In this document: piece by piece, positions 15,122 to 23,979 of the stretch
Numbering within the stretch: position 1 is the stretch's first letter
Layout of the letters: each line of letters begins with the position of its first letter
DNA from: Mobilicoccus pelagius NBRC 104925
GTDB taxonomy: Bacteria > Actinomycetota > Actinomycetes > Actinomycetales > Dermatophilaceae
Direction: 5' to 3'
NCBI RefSeq assembly: GCF_000247995.1
Contig: NZ_BAFE01000084.1
Location: 1-40,030, forward strand
DNA length: 40,030 nt
Position numbers and translations under genes: made by a program
The notes under the pieces: generated by a model
The model's database searches: none
Told to the model about the DNA's origin: nothing
The model's input: only the letters and a program-made list of their open reading frames with translations

Positions 15122-15180
15122 TTCGACTCTCTAGCCACCCGGCCAGAGGCACGCAGATATTCGTCCCTGCGGACCGCCCG

Positions 15181-18100
15181 TCACGGCTCCGGGAAGAACG
15201 AACTCCGCACCACCTGCACGCGCTCCGGCAACCCGTCGAGCACGAGATACCCCGCCCCCACCGGCAGTGCCGGCCCGTACTGCGCCCGCCGCAACCGCAC
15301 GCCGAACGCCTCGCCGTCCTCCGGCCCCTGGGGCGCGAGCATGACCCCGCACCGCGCCCGCCGCAGCATCGGCGCCGGCCCCCGGAACGCGCCGACGATC
15401 TCCTCCGCCTCGCTCGACGCGACGAAGAGCGACCCCGAGTCGCGGAACATCCCCGGCAGATCACCCAGCGCATCGAGGAGTTCGCCGTCGGGGAGGAGGT
15501 CGACGTCGTCGGCGACGAGGAGCATCCGCCGCCCCGACGCGAGACACCGGTCGACGACCGCGAGCATCCGCTCCGCGTCCTCGTCGCGCCGCACCGGCCC
15601 GTGGACCCGACCGCCCGTCCGCGCGGGCACGTCGAGCAGTGGCGAGCGCCGGGCCGTGACGACGACGACCTCCCACCCCTCGAGCAGTGCCGACTCGACG
15701 AGCGTGAGCAGCACCCCGGACCGCCCCGACCGCCGCCGACCCGTGACGAGGGCGCACGGCCCGTGCTCGTCCGCGTCGATCGACATCGGCCCGAGTTCGT
15801 CACCGCCGACGGCGACGAGCAGGTCGCCCCGCCGCGGCGTGACGAGTGGCGCCGGCGGCGCCGACCACGCGTCCGCGTCGAACCCGGAACGGTCGTCCGC
15901 GACGTCCCACACCGTGCCCCGAACGGTCGGGAACGGGATCGGCGCAGGAACCGACTCCCGCGTCTCTCCGGACGTGGACGTCGACGTCGACGACACGAGA
16001 CGCAGCGGCCGGTCGAAGCCACGACGTGCGGCGATGTCGTTCACCGTGCCATCGCCCGACACCCGTGAGCCCGCCGCGCCGGTCGCCTCGTCACTCCCGT
16101 CCGCCTCCGGGCCGCTCCCGGCGTCCGCGCGCGCCACGGGGACGTCGGCGCGGGTGACGAATCCGGGCAGCCGGTCGATGCGGAACGGGCCGCCCTCGCC
16201 CGCGACACCGAGGCCGTCGGGGAGCGCGCCGACGAGGCGGAGGAGGTCGCCGACGTCCGCGGCCTGCGTCTCGACCATGTCGGCGCCCCGCCAGCCCCGG
16301 CCCGGCTCGCCGTGCCCGGCGGCGCCCGGCAGCCCGACGGCGAGGTAGTCCTGGAGGTCGGCGAGCCGCAGGACGAGACGGTCGGGGAACACCGACGTGA
16401 GCCGCCCCGTGAGCATCGTGCGGTCGCCCGACGCGACGACGAGGATCCCGGCGCGACCACCCTCGGTCGCGAGCCGTTCCAACGCCCCGAGCGTCGCCCT
16501 GTCCCCGGAGATCTCCGCGGCCTCGGTGAGGAGGTCCCACCGGTCGACGAGGAGGAGGACGCTCGGCCACGGCGCCTCGCCCGGATCGTGCTCGACGCGT
16601 TGCTCGGCGGCGTCCCGCCACCGCCGCGCGCCGAGGCGCTGGAGGCGCCGGTCGAGCTCGGCCGTGAGCCGCACGACGAGACGTTCGACGCGGCCCGGGT
16701 CGTCACGACCCGCGACGACCCCGACGCCCGGGAGGCCCTCGAGCGCCGCGAGGCCCTGCGCGCCGGCGTCGATGGCGTGGACGTGGGCCTCGGCGAGGGT
16801 GAGGCGGGCGGCGACAGACGCGGCGAGGGTCGCGAGCAGCGAACTCCGCCCCGAGCGGGCACCACCGACGACGGCGAGCGGCGCGCCCCCGTCGAGGTCG
16901 AGCACGGCGGCGCTGCGCTGCTGCCGCTCCGGGCGATCCTCGAGCCCGAACGGGACGAGTCGGCGACCGCCGCTGCCGTCCGTCCCGTCGGACGCGGCCT
17001 GCGCCTCGCACTCGGCGAGATCGACCGTGGCAGGCAGCGGCGGCAACCACGGCCGCGGCGGGAGGGCAAGCCCAGCCCGTTCGGCGGCGGCCGTCGTCGT
17101 CGCCGCGAGGACGGCGAGGTCGGAGCTGGGCCGCCCGTCGTCCGTGAGGGGCGGCGACAGCGGCTCGCCGAACTCGTACGGCGCGAACGACGCCTCGGTC
17201 GCGGGCCCCGGCGTCGTCACCCGCGCCGTGCGGAGCGCGACGGGCGGGTTCTGCCCCACCCGCACGAGCGCCCGCCCGGGCGACGCCTCGGGGATCGTCA
17301 CCGCGTCGGGCACCCCGATGACGTCGACGGAGTCCGCGGCCTCGGCCACGCGCAACGCGATCCGCAACGTCGTGTTCGCGCGGATGTCGGCGCTCACCGC
17401 CCCCGCGGGCCGCTGGGTGGCGAGCACGAGGTGCAACCCGAGCGAGCGGCCCCGGCGGGCGATGTCGACGAGCCCGTCGACGAACTCGGGGAGTTCCGCG
17501 GCGAGCGTGGCGAACTCGTCGACGACGATGACGAGCCGCGCGAGCGGGCCGTGTCCGGCAGCGAGGTACCCGGCGAGGTCGACGGCACCGGCGTCGGCGA
17601 GGAGCCGCTCCCGCCGCCGGATCTCCGCCGACAGGCTCGCGAGCGCCCGCCGGGTGAGGGCCGCGTCGAGATCGGTGACGACGCCGACGGTGTGCGGCAG
17701 CCCCGCGCACGCGGCGAACGCGGCCCCGCCCTTGTAGTCGACGAGGAGGAACGACATCGCCGACGGCGGGTTCGCGAGCGCGAGCCCGGCGACGAGGGTC
17801 TGGAGGAGTTCGGACTTGCCCGCCCCGGTCGTCCCGCCGACGAGGGCGTGCGGGCCGTCGGCCGCGAGGTCGACGACGACGGGGACGCCGGGGACATCGG
17901 GGTCGGTGCCGAGGGGCACGCGCGCCGTCGGCGGCTCCTGCCAGCGGCGGACGAGCGCGTCGACGTCGCGGGCATCGACGCCGAGGAGGTCGAGAAGGCG
18001 CCCGGCCGGCGGGGTCTCGTCGGTGGCGCGGGAGAGGGTGCGGGCGAGGCGGTCGGCCCAGCCGGTCTCGGGGAGGTCGACCTCGGTGTCGAGGGAGCGC

Positions 18101-19095
18101 CCGCCGAGTCCGATGAGCCGCGCCCGCGGCCCGGGGACGTCGAGCATGAGCACCCCGGCGTCGGCCGCGGGCGTGCCGTCGGCCGGTGGGACGAGGCCGT
18201 CGTCGACGACGACCGCGGCGAGGCCCGGCCGGGCGAGGGCGGCGACGTCGGCGACGTGCCCGTCGACGACGACGAGATCGGGCCGACCCGCCTCCTCGCC
18301 GCGGGCAGCGAGCTCGGCACTCCACCGCGCACAGGACTCCTCGTCGAACCCGACGCGGACGAACCGCTCGTCGCCGCACCGCGCCTGGGGCAGCCACCGC
18401 AGCCACGCCCACGTGGCGCGGAGATCCGAGGTGAGGCCGGGGGCGAGCAGGGTCACTCGCAGGCGCGGGTCGGTCGCGAGCACCCGACCGAGAAGGCCCC
18501 GGACGGCGGCGCGAGCGAAGCGGCCCCCGACGACGAGCACCGGCTCCTCCGCGAGCGGCACGGCGACCCACCCGGTCGGGTCGCCGGCGGGACGACCGAG
18601 ATGCCACGTCGGGTCGTCGTCGACGAGGGGGACGCCTGCGACACGGTCGAGGAGCACGTCGGCCAGGGACCTCCCCCGCAACGGACGGGGTCTCACGCCG
18701 GGTGCGGCAGGACCGCGGCACCACCGTGCCTGCACGTCGACCCCGGCGATGCGGCGCGTCTCGTCGAGACGCCACTGCCAGCGCTCGCCGCCCACCTCGA
18801 CGACGACCTCACCGCCGCACCGCACGTCGAGCGTCCACGTCTCCCCGCTCGGCATCCGCACGTCGTCCTCGGGAGCCGGGCCGCAGCGGTAGGTGCCGAC
18901 GTCGAGTCGGTGCACGCTGCCGGCGCCGAGCCCCGCCTCGACGACGAGCTCGACGACCCCGAACGGCATCGCGAGGAGGTCGCACCCGGGGTCGAGGACG
19001 CCGCCGGGCGGGACGGGCAGGTCCCACGCCGCCGCCCGGACGACGAGATCCTCCCCGTCGGGGCCGCCGACGAGGCCGCGGACGCCGTGGCTCAC
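15181..19095 (-). CDS. Orphan EccC/EssC-like FtsK/SpoIIIE ATPase
   Basis: A 1304-residue protein if read from GTG 19095, whose GTGA overlaps the stop of the upstream gene; a start at 19131 is possible. The N-terminal ~130 residues contain an FHA-like stretch (VHRLDVGTYRCGPAPEDDV). A degenerate nucleotide-fold region follows. The main FtsK domain has P-loop GGTTGAGKS (K427) and Walker B LVIVVDEF (D526, E527), plus VDYKGGAAF and LATQRP. Two further ATPase-like domains have GGARSGRSS (Arg at 750) and TGRRRSGRSG (Arg at 1125) where the catalytic Lys should be. The order resembles the three-ATPase chain of type VII secretion EccC/EssC, but I see no membrane helices and no WXG100, EccB, EccD or EccE gene in the window. 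It may be a soluble, divergent relative in another process. Confidence 0.85.
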   Translation of the reverse strand: MSHGVRGLVGGPDGEDLVVRAAAWDLPVPPGGVLDPGCDLLAMPFGVVELVVEAGLGAGSVHRLDVGTYRCGPAPEDDVRMPSGETWTLDVRCGGEVVVEVGGERWQWRLDETRRIAGVDVQARWCRGPAAPGVRPRPLRGRSLADVLLDRVAGVPLVDDDPTWHLGRPAGDPTGWVAVPLAEEPVLVVGGRFARAAVRGLLGRVLATDPRLRVTLLAPGLTSDLRATWAWLRWLPQARCGDERFVRVGFDEESCARWSAELAARGEEAGRPDLVVVDGHVADVAALARPGLAAVVVDDGLVPPADGTPAADAGVLMLDVPGPRARLIGLGGRSLDTEVDLPETGWADRLARTLSRATDETPPAGRLLDLLGVDARDVDALVRRWQEPPTARVPLGTDPDVPGVPVVVDLAADGPHALVGGTTGAGKSELLQTLVAGLALANPPSAMSFLLVDYKGGAAFAACAGLPHTVGVVTDLDAALTRRALASLSAEIRRRERLLADAGAVDLAGYLAAGHGPLARLVIVVDEFATLAAELPEFVDGLVDIARRGRSLGLHLVLATQRPAGAVSADIRANTTLRIALRVAEAADSVDVIGVPDAVTIPEASPGRALVRVGQNPPVALRTARVTTPGPATEASFAPYEFGEPLSPPLTDDGRPSSDLAVLAATTTAAAERAGLALPPRPWLPPLPATVDLAECEAQAASDGTDGSGGRRLVPFGLEDRPERQQRSAAVLDLDGGAPLAVVGGARSGRSSLLATLAASVAARLTLAEAHVHAIDAGAQGLAALEGLPGVGVVAGRDDPGRVERLVVRLTAELDRRLQRLGARRWRDAAEQRVEHDPGEAPWPSVLLLVDRWDLLTEAAEISGDRATLGALERLATEGGRAGILVVASGDRTMLTGRLTSVFPDRLVLRLADLQDYLAVGLPGAAGHGEPGRGWRGADMVETQAADVGDLLRLVGALPDGLGVAGEGGPFRIDRLPGFVTRADVPVARADAGSGPEADGSDEATGAAGSRVSGDGTVNDIAARRGFDRPLRLVSSTSTSTSGETRESVPAPIPFPTVRGTVWDVADDRSGFDADAWSAPPAPLVTPRRGDLLVAVGGDELGPMSIDADEHGPCALVTGRRRSGRSGVLLTLVESALLEGWEVVVVTARRSPLLDVPARTGGRVHGPVRRDEDAERMLAVVDRCLASGRRMLLVADDVDLLPDGELLDALGDLPGMFRDSGSLFVASSEAEEIVGAFRGPAPMLRRARCGVMLAPQGPEDGEAFGVRLRRAQYGPALPVGAGYLVLDGLPERVQVVRSSFFPEP

Positions 19096-19865
19096 CACGT
19101 GACCACCCCGTCCGCGACGCGCCAGCGCCACACGCCCCGCGCCGCCTCGTCACCGGGGGCCACGGGAGCGACGACCGTGGGCGCCCCGCGGCGGCGCGCC
19201 GCCGCACGGACGCGGGACCGCAGCCGAGGCGTGGCGGGCGAGGTGAGGAGGACGACGTCGTGCCGACCGCGCGGAGGCGCGCCCCACCGGCCGTCGAGAC
19301 CACCGAGCGACGGCGGCGGTGTCCGGAGCACGTCGGGCACCGTGCCCGTCGGGCCGTCGAGATCCGACGCCGTCCACACACGGACGTCCCTCGCCCACGG
19401 CATGAGCGCGAGATCCCCGCCGAGGCCGGCGACGACGGCGGCCGCCTCGCCCGCCACCCCCTCGACCGTGACGAGTCCGGGCGCCGCACCGAGGTCGACG
19501 AACGTCGCCGCACCGTCGGGCGCGTGCCCGACGAGGACGAACCCGGGGTACGCCGCGGAGCCGAGCGAGCCCGTCGAGTCGAGCGAGTCGGCGAGGGCCC
19601 TGGCGCCCGACGCCCCCTCGGGCAGCGCGGTCCGCGCGCACCACCATGTCGTCGCGTCGTCGTCCTCCCACGACGCGGGCGCGTGACCGGAGGGAGCGGC
19701 GAGGTGGAGGGTGACGCGGTCGTCGGTGACGGTCGCGACGGGACAGACCGGCAGGGCGCGACGTTCGAGGCGGCAGGTGCGGACGAGGAGGTTCAGGGCA
19801 GCGTCGAGCGCGCCCGCTGCGGTGGTGTCACGCGGCGTGCGGTCCCGTCTCACCCAACGCCTCAC
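19092..19865 (-). CDS. Unknown protein coupled to the EccC-like ATPase
   Basis: A 257-residue protein from GTG 19865, with GGAGGA eight bases upstream. It is rich in Ala, Val, Asp and Arg. The middle reads like a mixed alpha/beta domain (PGFVLVGHAPDGAATFVDLG, then APGLVTVEG...) and the C-terminal part has a Rossmann-like feel (HDVVLLTSPATPRLRSR, then GAPTVVAPV). No signal peptide or membrane helix. The stop overlaps the EccC-like start by 4 bp (GTGA), so both are made together and probably interact. I recognise no family; similar domains seem to occur beside other large actinobacterial proteins, but I cannot name one with confidence. Confidence 0.75.
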   Translation of the reverse strand: MRRWVRRDRTPRDTTAAGALDAALNLLVRTCRLERRALPVCPVATVTDDRVTLHLAAPSGHAPASWEDDDATTWWCARTALPEGASGARALADSLDSTGSLGSAAYPGFVLVGHAPDGAATFVDLGAAPGLVTVEGVAGEAAAVVAGLGGDLALMPWARDVRVWTASDLDGPTGTVPDVLRTPPPSLGGLDGRWGAPPRGRHDVVLLTSPATPRLRSRVRAAARRRGAPTVVAPVAPGDEAARGVWRWRVADGVVTW

Positions 19866-19986
19866 GTGCCAGCTCCTCCGTCTCCGCCGCGCAGGCCAAC
19901 CTCATCGCAGTGTGCCGATGACCAGGGGCGATGTCGATGCCCACATGGCGGAGGAGGGCTCTCACGGCGGCGCCGAAGACGCGAGG

Positions 19987-20856
19987 TCACTTGAGCAGAC
20001 GGGACATCCGTCGATCGGCGAGGGGGTGGCCACCCGTCTGACAGGTGGCGCAGTACTGGAGCGAGGAGTCGGCGAACGACACCTCGCGGACGACGTCCCC
20101 GCACTCCGGGCAGGCCTCGCCGGTGCGGCCGTGGACCCGCATCCCGGCCCGCTTCGCGTCCTTGAGCTGTGCGGCGGGCCGACCGCTCGCCGCGTCGACG
20201 GCGCCCGTGAGGGTCTCCCGCATCGCTGCGTAGAGCCGGGCGATCGTCTCCTCGTCGAGGGACGTCGTGAGCGTGAACGGCGACAGCTTGGCGACGTGGA
20301 GGATCTCGTCGGAGTAGGCGTTGCCGATGCCCGCGATGACGCCCTGATCGCGCAGCACGCCCTTGATCTGCGCCCGCTTGCGCGTGAGCAGGTCGGTGAA
20401 CGCCTCGAGGGTGAAGTCGTCGGCGAGCGGGTCGGGCCCGAGGGAGGCGACGCGCGGCACGGCACCCGGATCCTCGACGACGTACACCGCGAGCGACTTC
20501 TTCGTGCCCGCCTCGGTGAGGTCGAAGCCCGACCCGTCGTCGAACCGCACCCGCAGGGCGAGCGGCGACTTCCCCGGCCGCACCGGCTTCTCCGGCAGCG
20601 TGTCGGACCACCGCAACCACCCCGCCCGGGCGAGGTGGAACACGAGGTGGACGCCCTCGCACTCGAGGTCGAGGAACTTGCCGTGACGGCGCACCGACGA
20701 CACGGGCAGCCCGACGAGCGCGTCCGGCGGTGGCGCGTACGTCTTGAGCACGGCGATCGACGCGAGCTCGACCCCGGTGACGACGCGCGGTTCGTCACCG
20801 AGCAGACGCGCGGCGAGGAAGTCGACGAGGGCCTGGACCTCGGGCAGCTCGGGCAC
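19987..20856 (-). CDS. Fpg/Nei-family DNA glycosylase/AP lyase
   Basis: A 289-residue base-excision repair enzyme removing oxidised bases. It has the catalytic start PELPEV (Pro2 nucleophile, Glu3), the conserved Lys in RRHGKFLDLE, the H2TH region (KGVLRDQGVIAGIGNAYSDE) and a C-terminal zinc finger (CPECGD...YCATCQTGG). It starts at GTG 20856, three bases after the App1-like stop, so the two are cotranscribed. The zinc finger ends with RRMSRLLK. Whether it prefers 8-oxoguanine (Fpg) or pyrimidines (Nei) cannot be settled by eye. Good length and intact frame. Confidence 0.9.
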   Translation of the reverse strand: MPELPEVQALVDFLAARLLGDEPRVVTGVELASIAVLKTYAPPPDALVGLPVSSVRRHGKFLDLECEGVHLVFHLARAGWLRWSDTLPEKPVRPGKSPLALRVRFDDGSGFDLTEAGTKKSLAVYVVEDPGAVPRVASLGPDPLADDFTLEAFTDLLTRKRAQIKGVLRDQGVIAGIGNAYSDEILHVAKLSPFTLTTSLDEETIARLYAAMRETLTGAVDAASGRPAAQLKDAKRAGMRVHGRTGEACPECGDVVREVSFADSSLQYCATCQTGGHPLADRRMSRLLK

Positions 20857-20859
20857 GAC

Positions 20860-21918
20860 TCACCCCTGCGCGAGGACGGCCCGCAGCTGCCGCAGCAACC
20901 CGTACCCGTCGGGCGCACGCACGACCGGCACCGGCCGGTGGACGCGCGGCGCGAACCCCTCGTTCGAGACGGGCAGACCGTGGCTCAGCACCTGCTCGGT
21001 CGTCGTGAGCTCACGGATGCCGATGGCGCGGACGACGTCGGGCCTGTCGCGGGCGAAGTCGCCGTAGATCTTCGGGTCGTGCTGCCCGTCGTCGCCGACG
21101 AGGACCCACTTGATCTGTGGGAACTCCCGCGCGAGCCGGTGCAGCGTCACCCGCTTGTGGTGCTGCCCCGAACGGAACCACCCCGTGTTCGTCGGACCCC
21201 AGTCGGTGAGGAGGAGCGGCCCCGCAGGGTAGCCGTGACGCCGGATGAACCGGTTGAGCGTGTCCTCGGTGTTCCACGCCCCCGTGGAGAGGTAGAAGAT
21301 CGGCGCGCCCGGACGCTCCTCGAGCAGCTCGCGGTACATCGGCGCCATGCCCGGCACGATGTGGCGCGCCTGCTCGGTGAGGACGAACGTGTTGTACGCG
21401 GCGATGAGCGGACGCGGCAGCGACGTCGTGATGATCGTGTCGTCGATATCGCTCACGAGACCGAACCGCACGGACGGGTCGACGATCTGCACGTGCGCCT
21501 CGGCCGAGACGCCCCCGACGGGGGTGATCGTCACCTCGTGCCATCCCGGTTCGAGGTCGTGCCCGGTGACGGTGAGGTCGACGTATCCGCTGCGGTCGGT
21601 GCGGGTGCGGTGGACCGTCTCGCCGATGCGGACCTCCACCTCGGCATTCATGAGCTGCGCCGTCATGAACGCCCGCCAGCCGCGCACCTTGCGCTCCGGC
21701 CCGAGCTCGGCATCGGGACCGGCGAGGTCCTTCGCGTCGATCGTCTCCTCCTCCGGGTGCCGGGAGAGGAGCACCCGGCCGAGGACGCGCACGAAGTCGG
21801 CCGAGCCGTAGCCCGTGTGCCCGACGGCGCGCGGCGTCCACCCCCGCCCGGCGAGGACTTGGTTCATGCGGGAGTTCCACGCGTCCTCGACGAGGGCTGC
21901 GGCATGCGGTCGTGACAT
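20860..21918 (-). CDS. App1-like (DUF2183) phosphatase-domain protein
   Basis: A 352-residue protein. The central region has the haloacid-dehalogenase-like signature FGLVSDIDDTIITTSLPRPL with the DxDxT motif. Then come IFYLSTGAWNT, RHGYPAGPLLLTDWGPT and IKWVLVGDDGQHDPKIY, the conserved blocks of the App1 (yeast phosphatidate phosphatase) C-terminal domain. The N-terminal ~130 residues contain a beta-sandwich-like part (VEVRIGETVHRTRTDRSGYV). The ATG at 21918 lies seven bases after TACCGT (21926-21931, minus strand), the leaderless pattern. It is followed by Fpg after 3 bp. The enzymatic role in bacteria is unproved; membrane-lipid phosphatase is an inference from the family. Confidence 0.85.
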   Translation of the reverse strand: MSRPHAAALVEDAWNSRMNQVLAGRGWTPRAVGHTGYGSADFVRVLGRVLLSRHPEEETIDAKDLAGPDAELGPERKVRGWRAFMTAQLMNAEVEVRIGETVHRTRTDRSGYVDLTVTGHDLEPGWHEVTITPVGGVSAEAHVQIVDPSVRFGLVSDIDDTIITTSLPRPLIAAYNTFVLTEQARHIVPGMAPMYRELLEERPGAPIFYLSTGAWNTEDTLNRFIRRHGYPAGPLLLTDWGPTNTGWFRSGQHHKRVTLHRLAREFPQIKWVLVGDDGQHDPKIYGDFARDRPDVVRAIGIRELTTTEQVLSHGLPVSNEGFAPRVHRPVPVVRAPDGYGLLRQLRAVLAQG

Positions 21919-21931
21919 GTCCTCGACGGTA

Positions 21932-22521
21932 GTGGATGAGGGCCCCACGTGAGGCCCCTCGTCGGACACGACCCCCGCCTCCGGGCCCTCCTCGGACCAC
22001 CCCGTGCGAGGCCCCGGTGGGGGCCATCGGGCCGGTCGGACGTTCGACCCGCGTCCCGAACCCCTCAACCCCGCCGTCGCCGGGCCGATGTGGGGAGACC
22101 GGGAGGACCGTGGTCGGCCACGGCGTGCCCGGCCACGGGGGACGACGACGCCACGGAGGGCGCTGTGTACGACGAGACGGACGATCGCGCGGGTCACGGC
22201 GACGGGGGCCACGACGGTCATGACGGTCACGACGAGGGTGCCCGACGCCGTCTCGCGCTCCGCCGACAGCTGCCACCGAAGCGGGAGAGCCGCTGCGCCC
22301 TCACGCCCGCGACGCCCCCGCCGGGCACGACCGCGCACGAGGACCGTCGTCCGCGCGGCACCCGGCCCACGCGCACGGGCCTCGCCCGCGACCACGACGC
22401 CCCGCTGCGAGGACGCCTCGGCTGCCGCCACACCCACGGTCTCGAGGACGTGTGGTCGGCCCGGCACGCGGGTAACGTCGACGCCGTCGACGACGTCCAC
22501 CCCCTCCCGAGGACCACCACC
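21932..22521. other. About 590-bp divergent intergenic region
   Basis: Between the divergent App1-like and YihY-like genes. Frames are open on both strands because of the high GC, but no start has a ribosome site. A His/Asp/Gly-rich plus-strand stretch at 22188-22235 is simple-sequence-like. TAACGT at 22473-22478 could be the -10 box of the downstream gene. Confidence 0.4.
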
Positions 22522-23646
22522 ATGACCCAGCCCGCCGAGGGCACCAGCGCAGCGAAGGCCGAAACCGCCCCCGCGCCCGACGCGCCGGTCAAGCCCTCCT
22601 CGCCCACCGAGATCCGCAAGCCGTCCTGGCGGTACACCGCCCGCAAGGCGGCGATGGAGTTCCTCCGCGACGGTTGCACCGACGCGGCCGCCGCCCTCAC
22701 CTACTTCTCGGTGCTCTCCCTCTTCCCCGCACTCCTCGCGATGATCTCGCTGCTCGGTGTGTTCGGGCAGGGGCAGCGCACCGTCGACTCCCTCATGGAG
22801 ATGGCCGGGCGGGTCGTCCCCTCCGACATCCTCTCGGTCGTCGAACCCGTCCTCGACTCGATGGTGAAGACGCAGGCCGCCGGGTTCGCGCTCGTCACCG
22901 GTCTCCTCATCGCCCTGTGGTCGGCGTCGAACTACGTCAACGCCTTCTCCCGCGCGATGAACCGCGTCTACGAGGTCGACGAGGGCCGACCCATCTGGAA
23001 GGCCCGGCCGATCTTCCTCCTCCTCACGCTCGTCATCCTCATGCTCATCTCGGCGATCGGCCTCGGCCTCGCGCTGAGCGGCCCCGTCGCCCACGCCGTC
23101 GGCGATCTCGTCGGCCTCGGCGACACCGCCGTCATGGTGTGGGACGTCGCGAAGTGGCCCGTCATCGTCGCGCTCGTCATCCTCATCGTCGCGCTGCTCT
23201 ACTACGTCACGCCCAACGTGCAGCAGCCCAAGTTCCGGTGGCTGAGCGTCGGCTCGACCGTCGCGATCCTTCTGTGGATCGTCGTCTCCGTCGCGTTCGG
23301 CTTCTACGTCGCGAACTTCGGCAACTACAACAAGACGTACGGCTCCCTCGGTGGCGTCATCGTCTTCCTCCTCTGGCTGTGGATCACGAACAACGCCCTC
23401 CTCTTCGGTGCGGAGATCGACGCCGAGCTCGAACGGTCGCGTCAGCTCCAGGCCGGCATCGAGGCCGAGGAGACCCTCCAGCTCCCGCCGCGCGACACGA
23501 CGGTGAGTGAGAAGAACGAGGCCAAGCGGGAGCGGGTCGTCGAACAGGGCCGCCGCATCCGTCTCTCCGCCGAGCACGCCGAGGACCGCGACCCCTCCGA
23601 GGGATCCGACGGCCGCAGGGGCGGCTCCTCCGCGGCACGCGGCTGA
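22522..23646 (+). CDS. YihY/BrkB-family inner-membrane protein
   Basis: A 374-residue membrane protein starting at ATG 22522 (GAGGA ahead). Six hydrophobic segments follow a ~60-residue polar N-terminus: about residues 60-85 (AALTYFSVLSLFPALLAMIS), 115-135 (FALVTGLLIALWSASNYVNA), 170-190, 210-232, 245-265 and 280-300 (SLGGVIVFLLWLWITNNALL, ending in FGAEIDAEL). The conserved opening TYFSVLSLFPALLA and the ending L-G-(A)-E-I-(D) are family hallmarks. Formerly called ribonuclease BN, the family is now thought to be a membrane protein of unclear function. A perfect 14-bp stem-loop follows the gene. Confidence 0.9.
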   Translation: MTQPAEGTSAAKAETAPAPDAPVKPSSPTEIRKPSWRYTARKAAMEFLRDGCTDAAAALTYFSVLSLFPALLAMISLLGVFGQGQRTVDSLMEMAGRVVPSDILSVVEPVLDSMVKTQAAGFALVTGLLIALWSASNYVNAFSRAMNRVYEVDEGRPIWKARPIFLLLTLVILMLISAIGLGLALSGPVAHAVGDLVGLGDTAVMVWDVAKWPVIVALVILIVALLYYVTPNVQQPKFRWLSVGSTVAILLWIVVSVAFGFYVANFGNYNKTYGSLGGVIVFLLWLWITNNALLFGAEIDAELERSRQLQAGIEAEETLQLPPRDTTVSEKNEAKRERVVEQGRRIRLSAEHAEDRDPSEGSDGRRGGSSAARG

Positions 23647-23718
23647 CCCCTCCCGGGCGGACACCCCCCGAGACGCACTCGCGTCACCTACACGAGCACC
23701 CACACGAGTCACCCACAC

Positions 23719-23751
23719 GAGCGGGACCGGACACGACGTCCGGTCCCGCTC
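23719..23751 (+). terminator. Perfect 14-bp stem-loop terminator
   Basis: GAGCGGGACCGGAC (23719-23732) pairs exactly with GTCCGGTCCCGCTC (23738-23751) around ACGAC. It lies 72 bp after the YihY stop. Just upstream ACACGAG occurs three times (23691-23721). Confidence 0.8.
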
Positions 23752-23869
23752 GTCGCGTGTCCGGGCCGTGCCAACCCACTCCCACCTTGCGTCTCCCCAT
23801 CGGTCTGCCCCGGTGCGAGGCCCCACGCATACAACCGCGGACGAACAGGATGGCCGTCCTGGACGGTGG

Positions 23870-23883
23870 TTCAGTACGCTGAA
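23870..23883 (+). promoter_or_regulatory. Palindrome overlapping a TACGCT -10 box
   Basis: TTCAG-TACG-CTGAA is a perfect 5-bp dyad. TACGCT (23875-23880) inside it is a plausible actinobacterial -10 box for the gene at 23980. CAGGA...TCCTG (23846-23861) is a second dyad upstream. A repressor site is possible. Confidence 0.35.
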
Positions 23884-23979
23884 TCTGGACGGGTGATCAG
23901 GACGGTCATCCACCACCGTGACCGGGGGGGTCAGGGGCAGGCGATCGGGGGATCGCCGCGAACGCACCAGGGGGATCCG

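Noticed and set aside
16312-19686. Plus-strand open frame of more than 1100 codons opposite the EccC-like gene
   Set aside because: Composition (Arg, Glu, Pro, Gly runs) is that of an antisense shadow, there is no ribosome site, and the opposite strand carries clear ATPase motifs.
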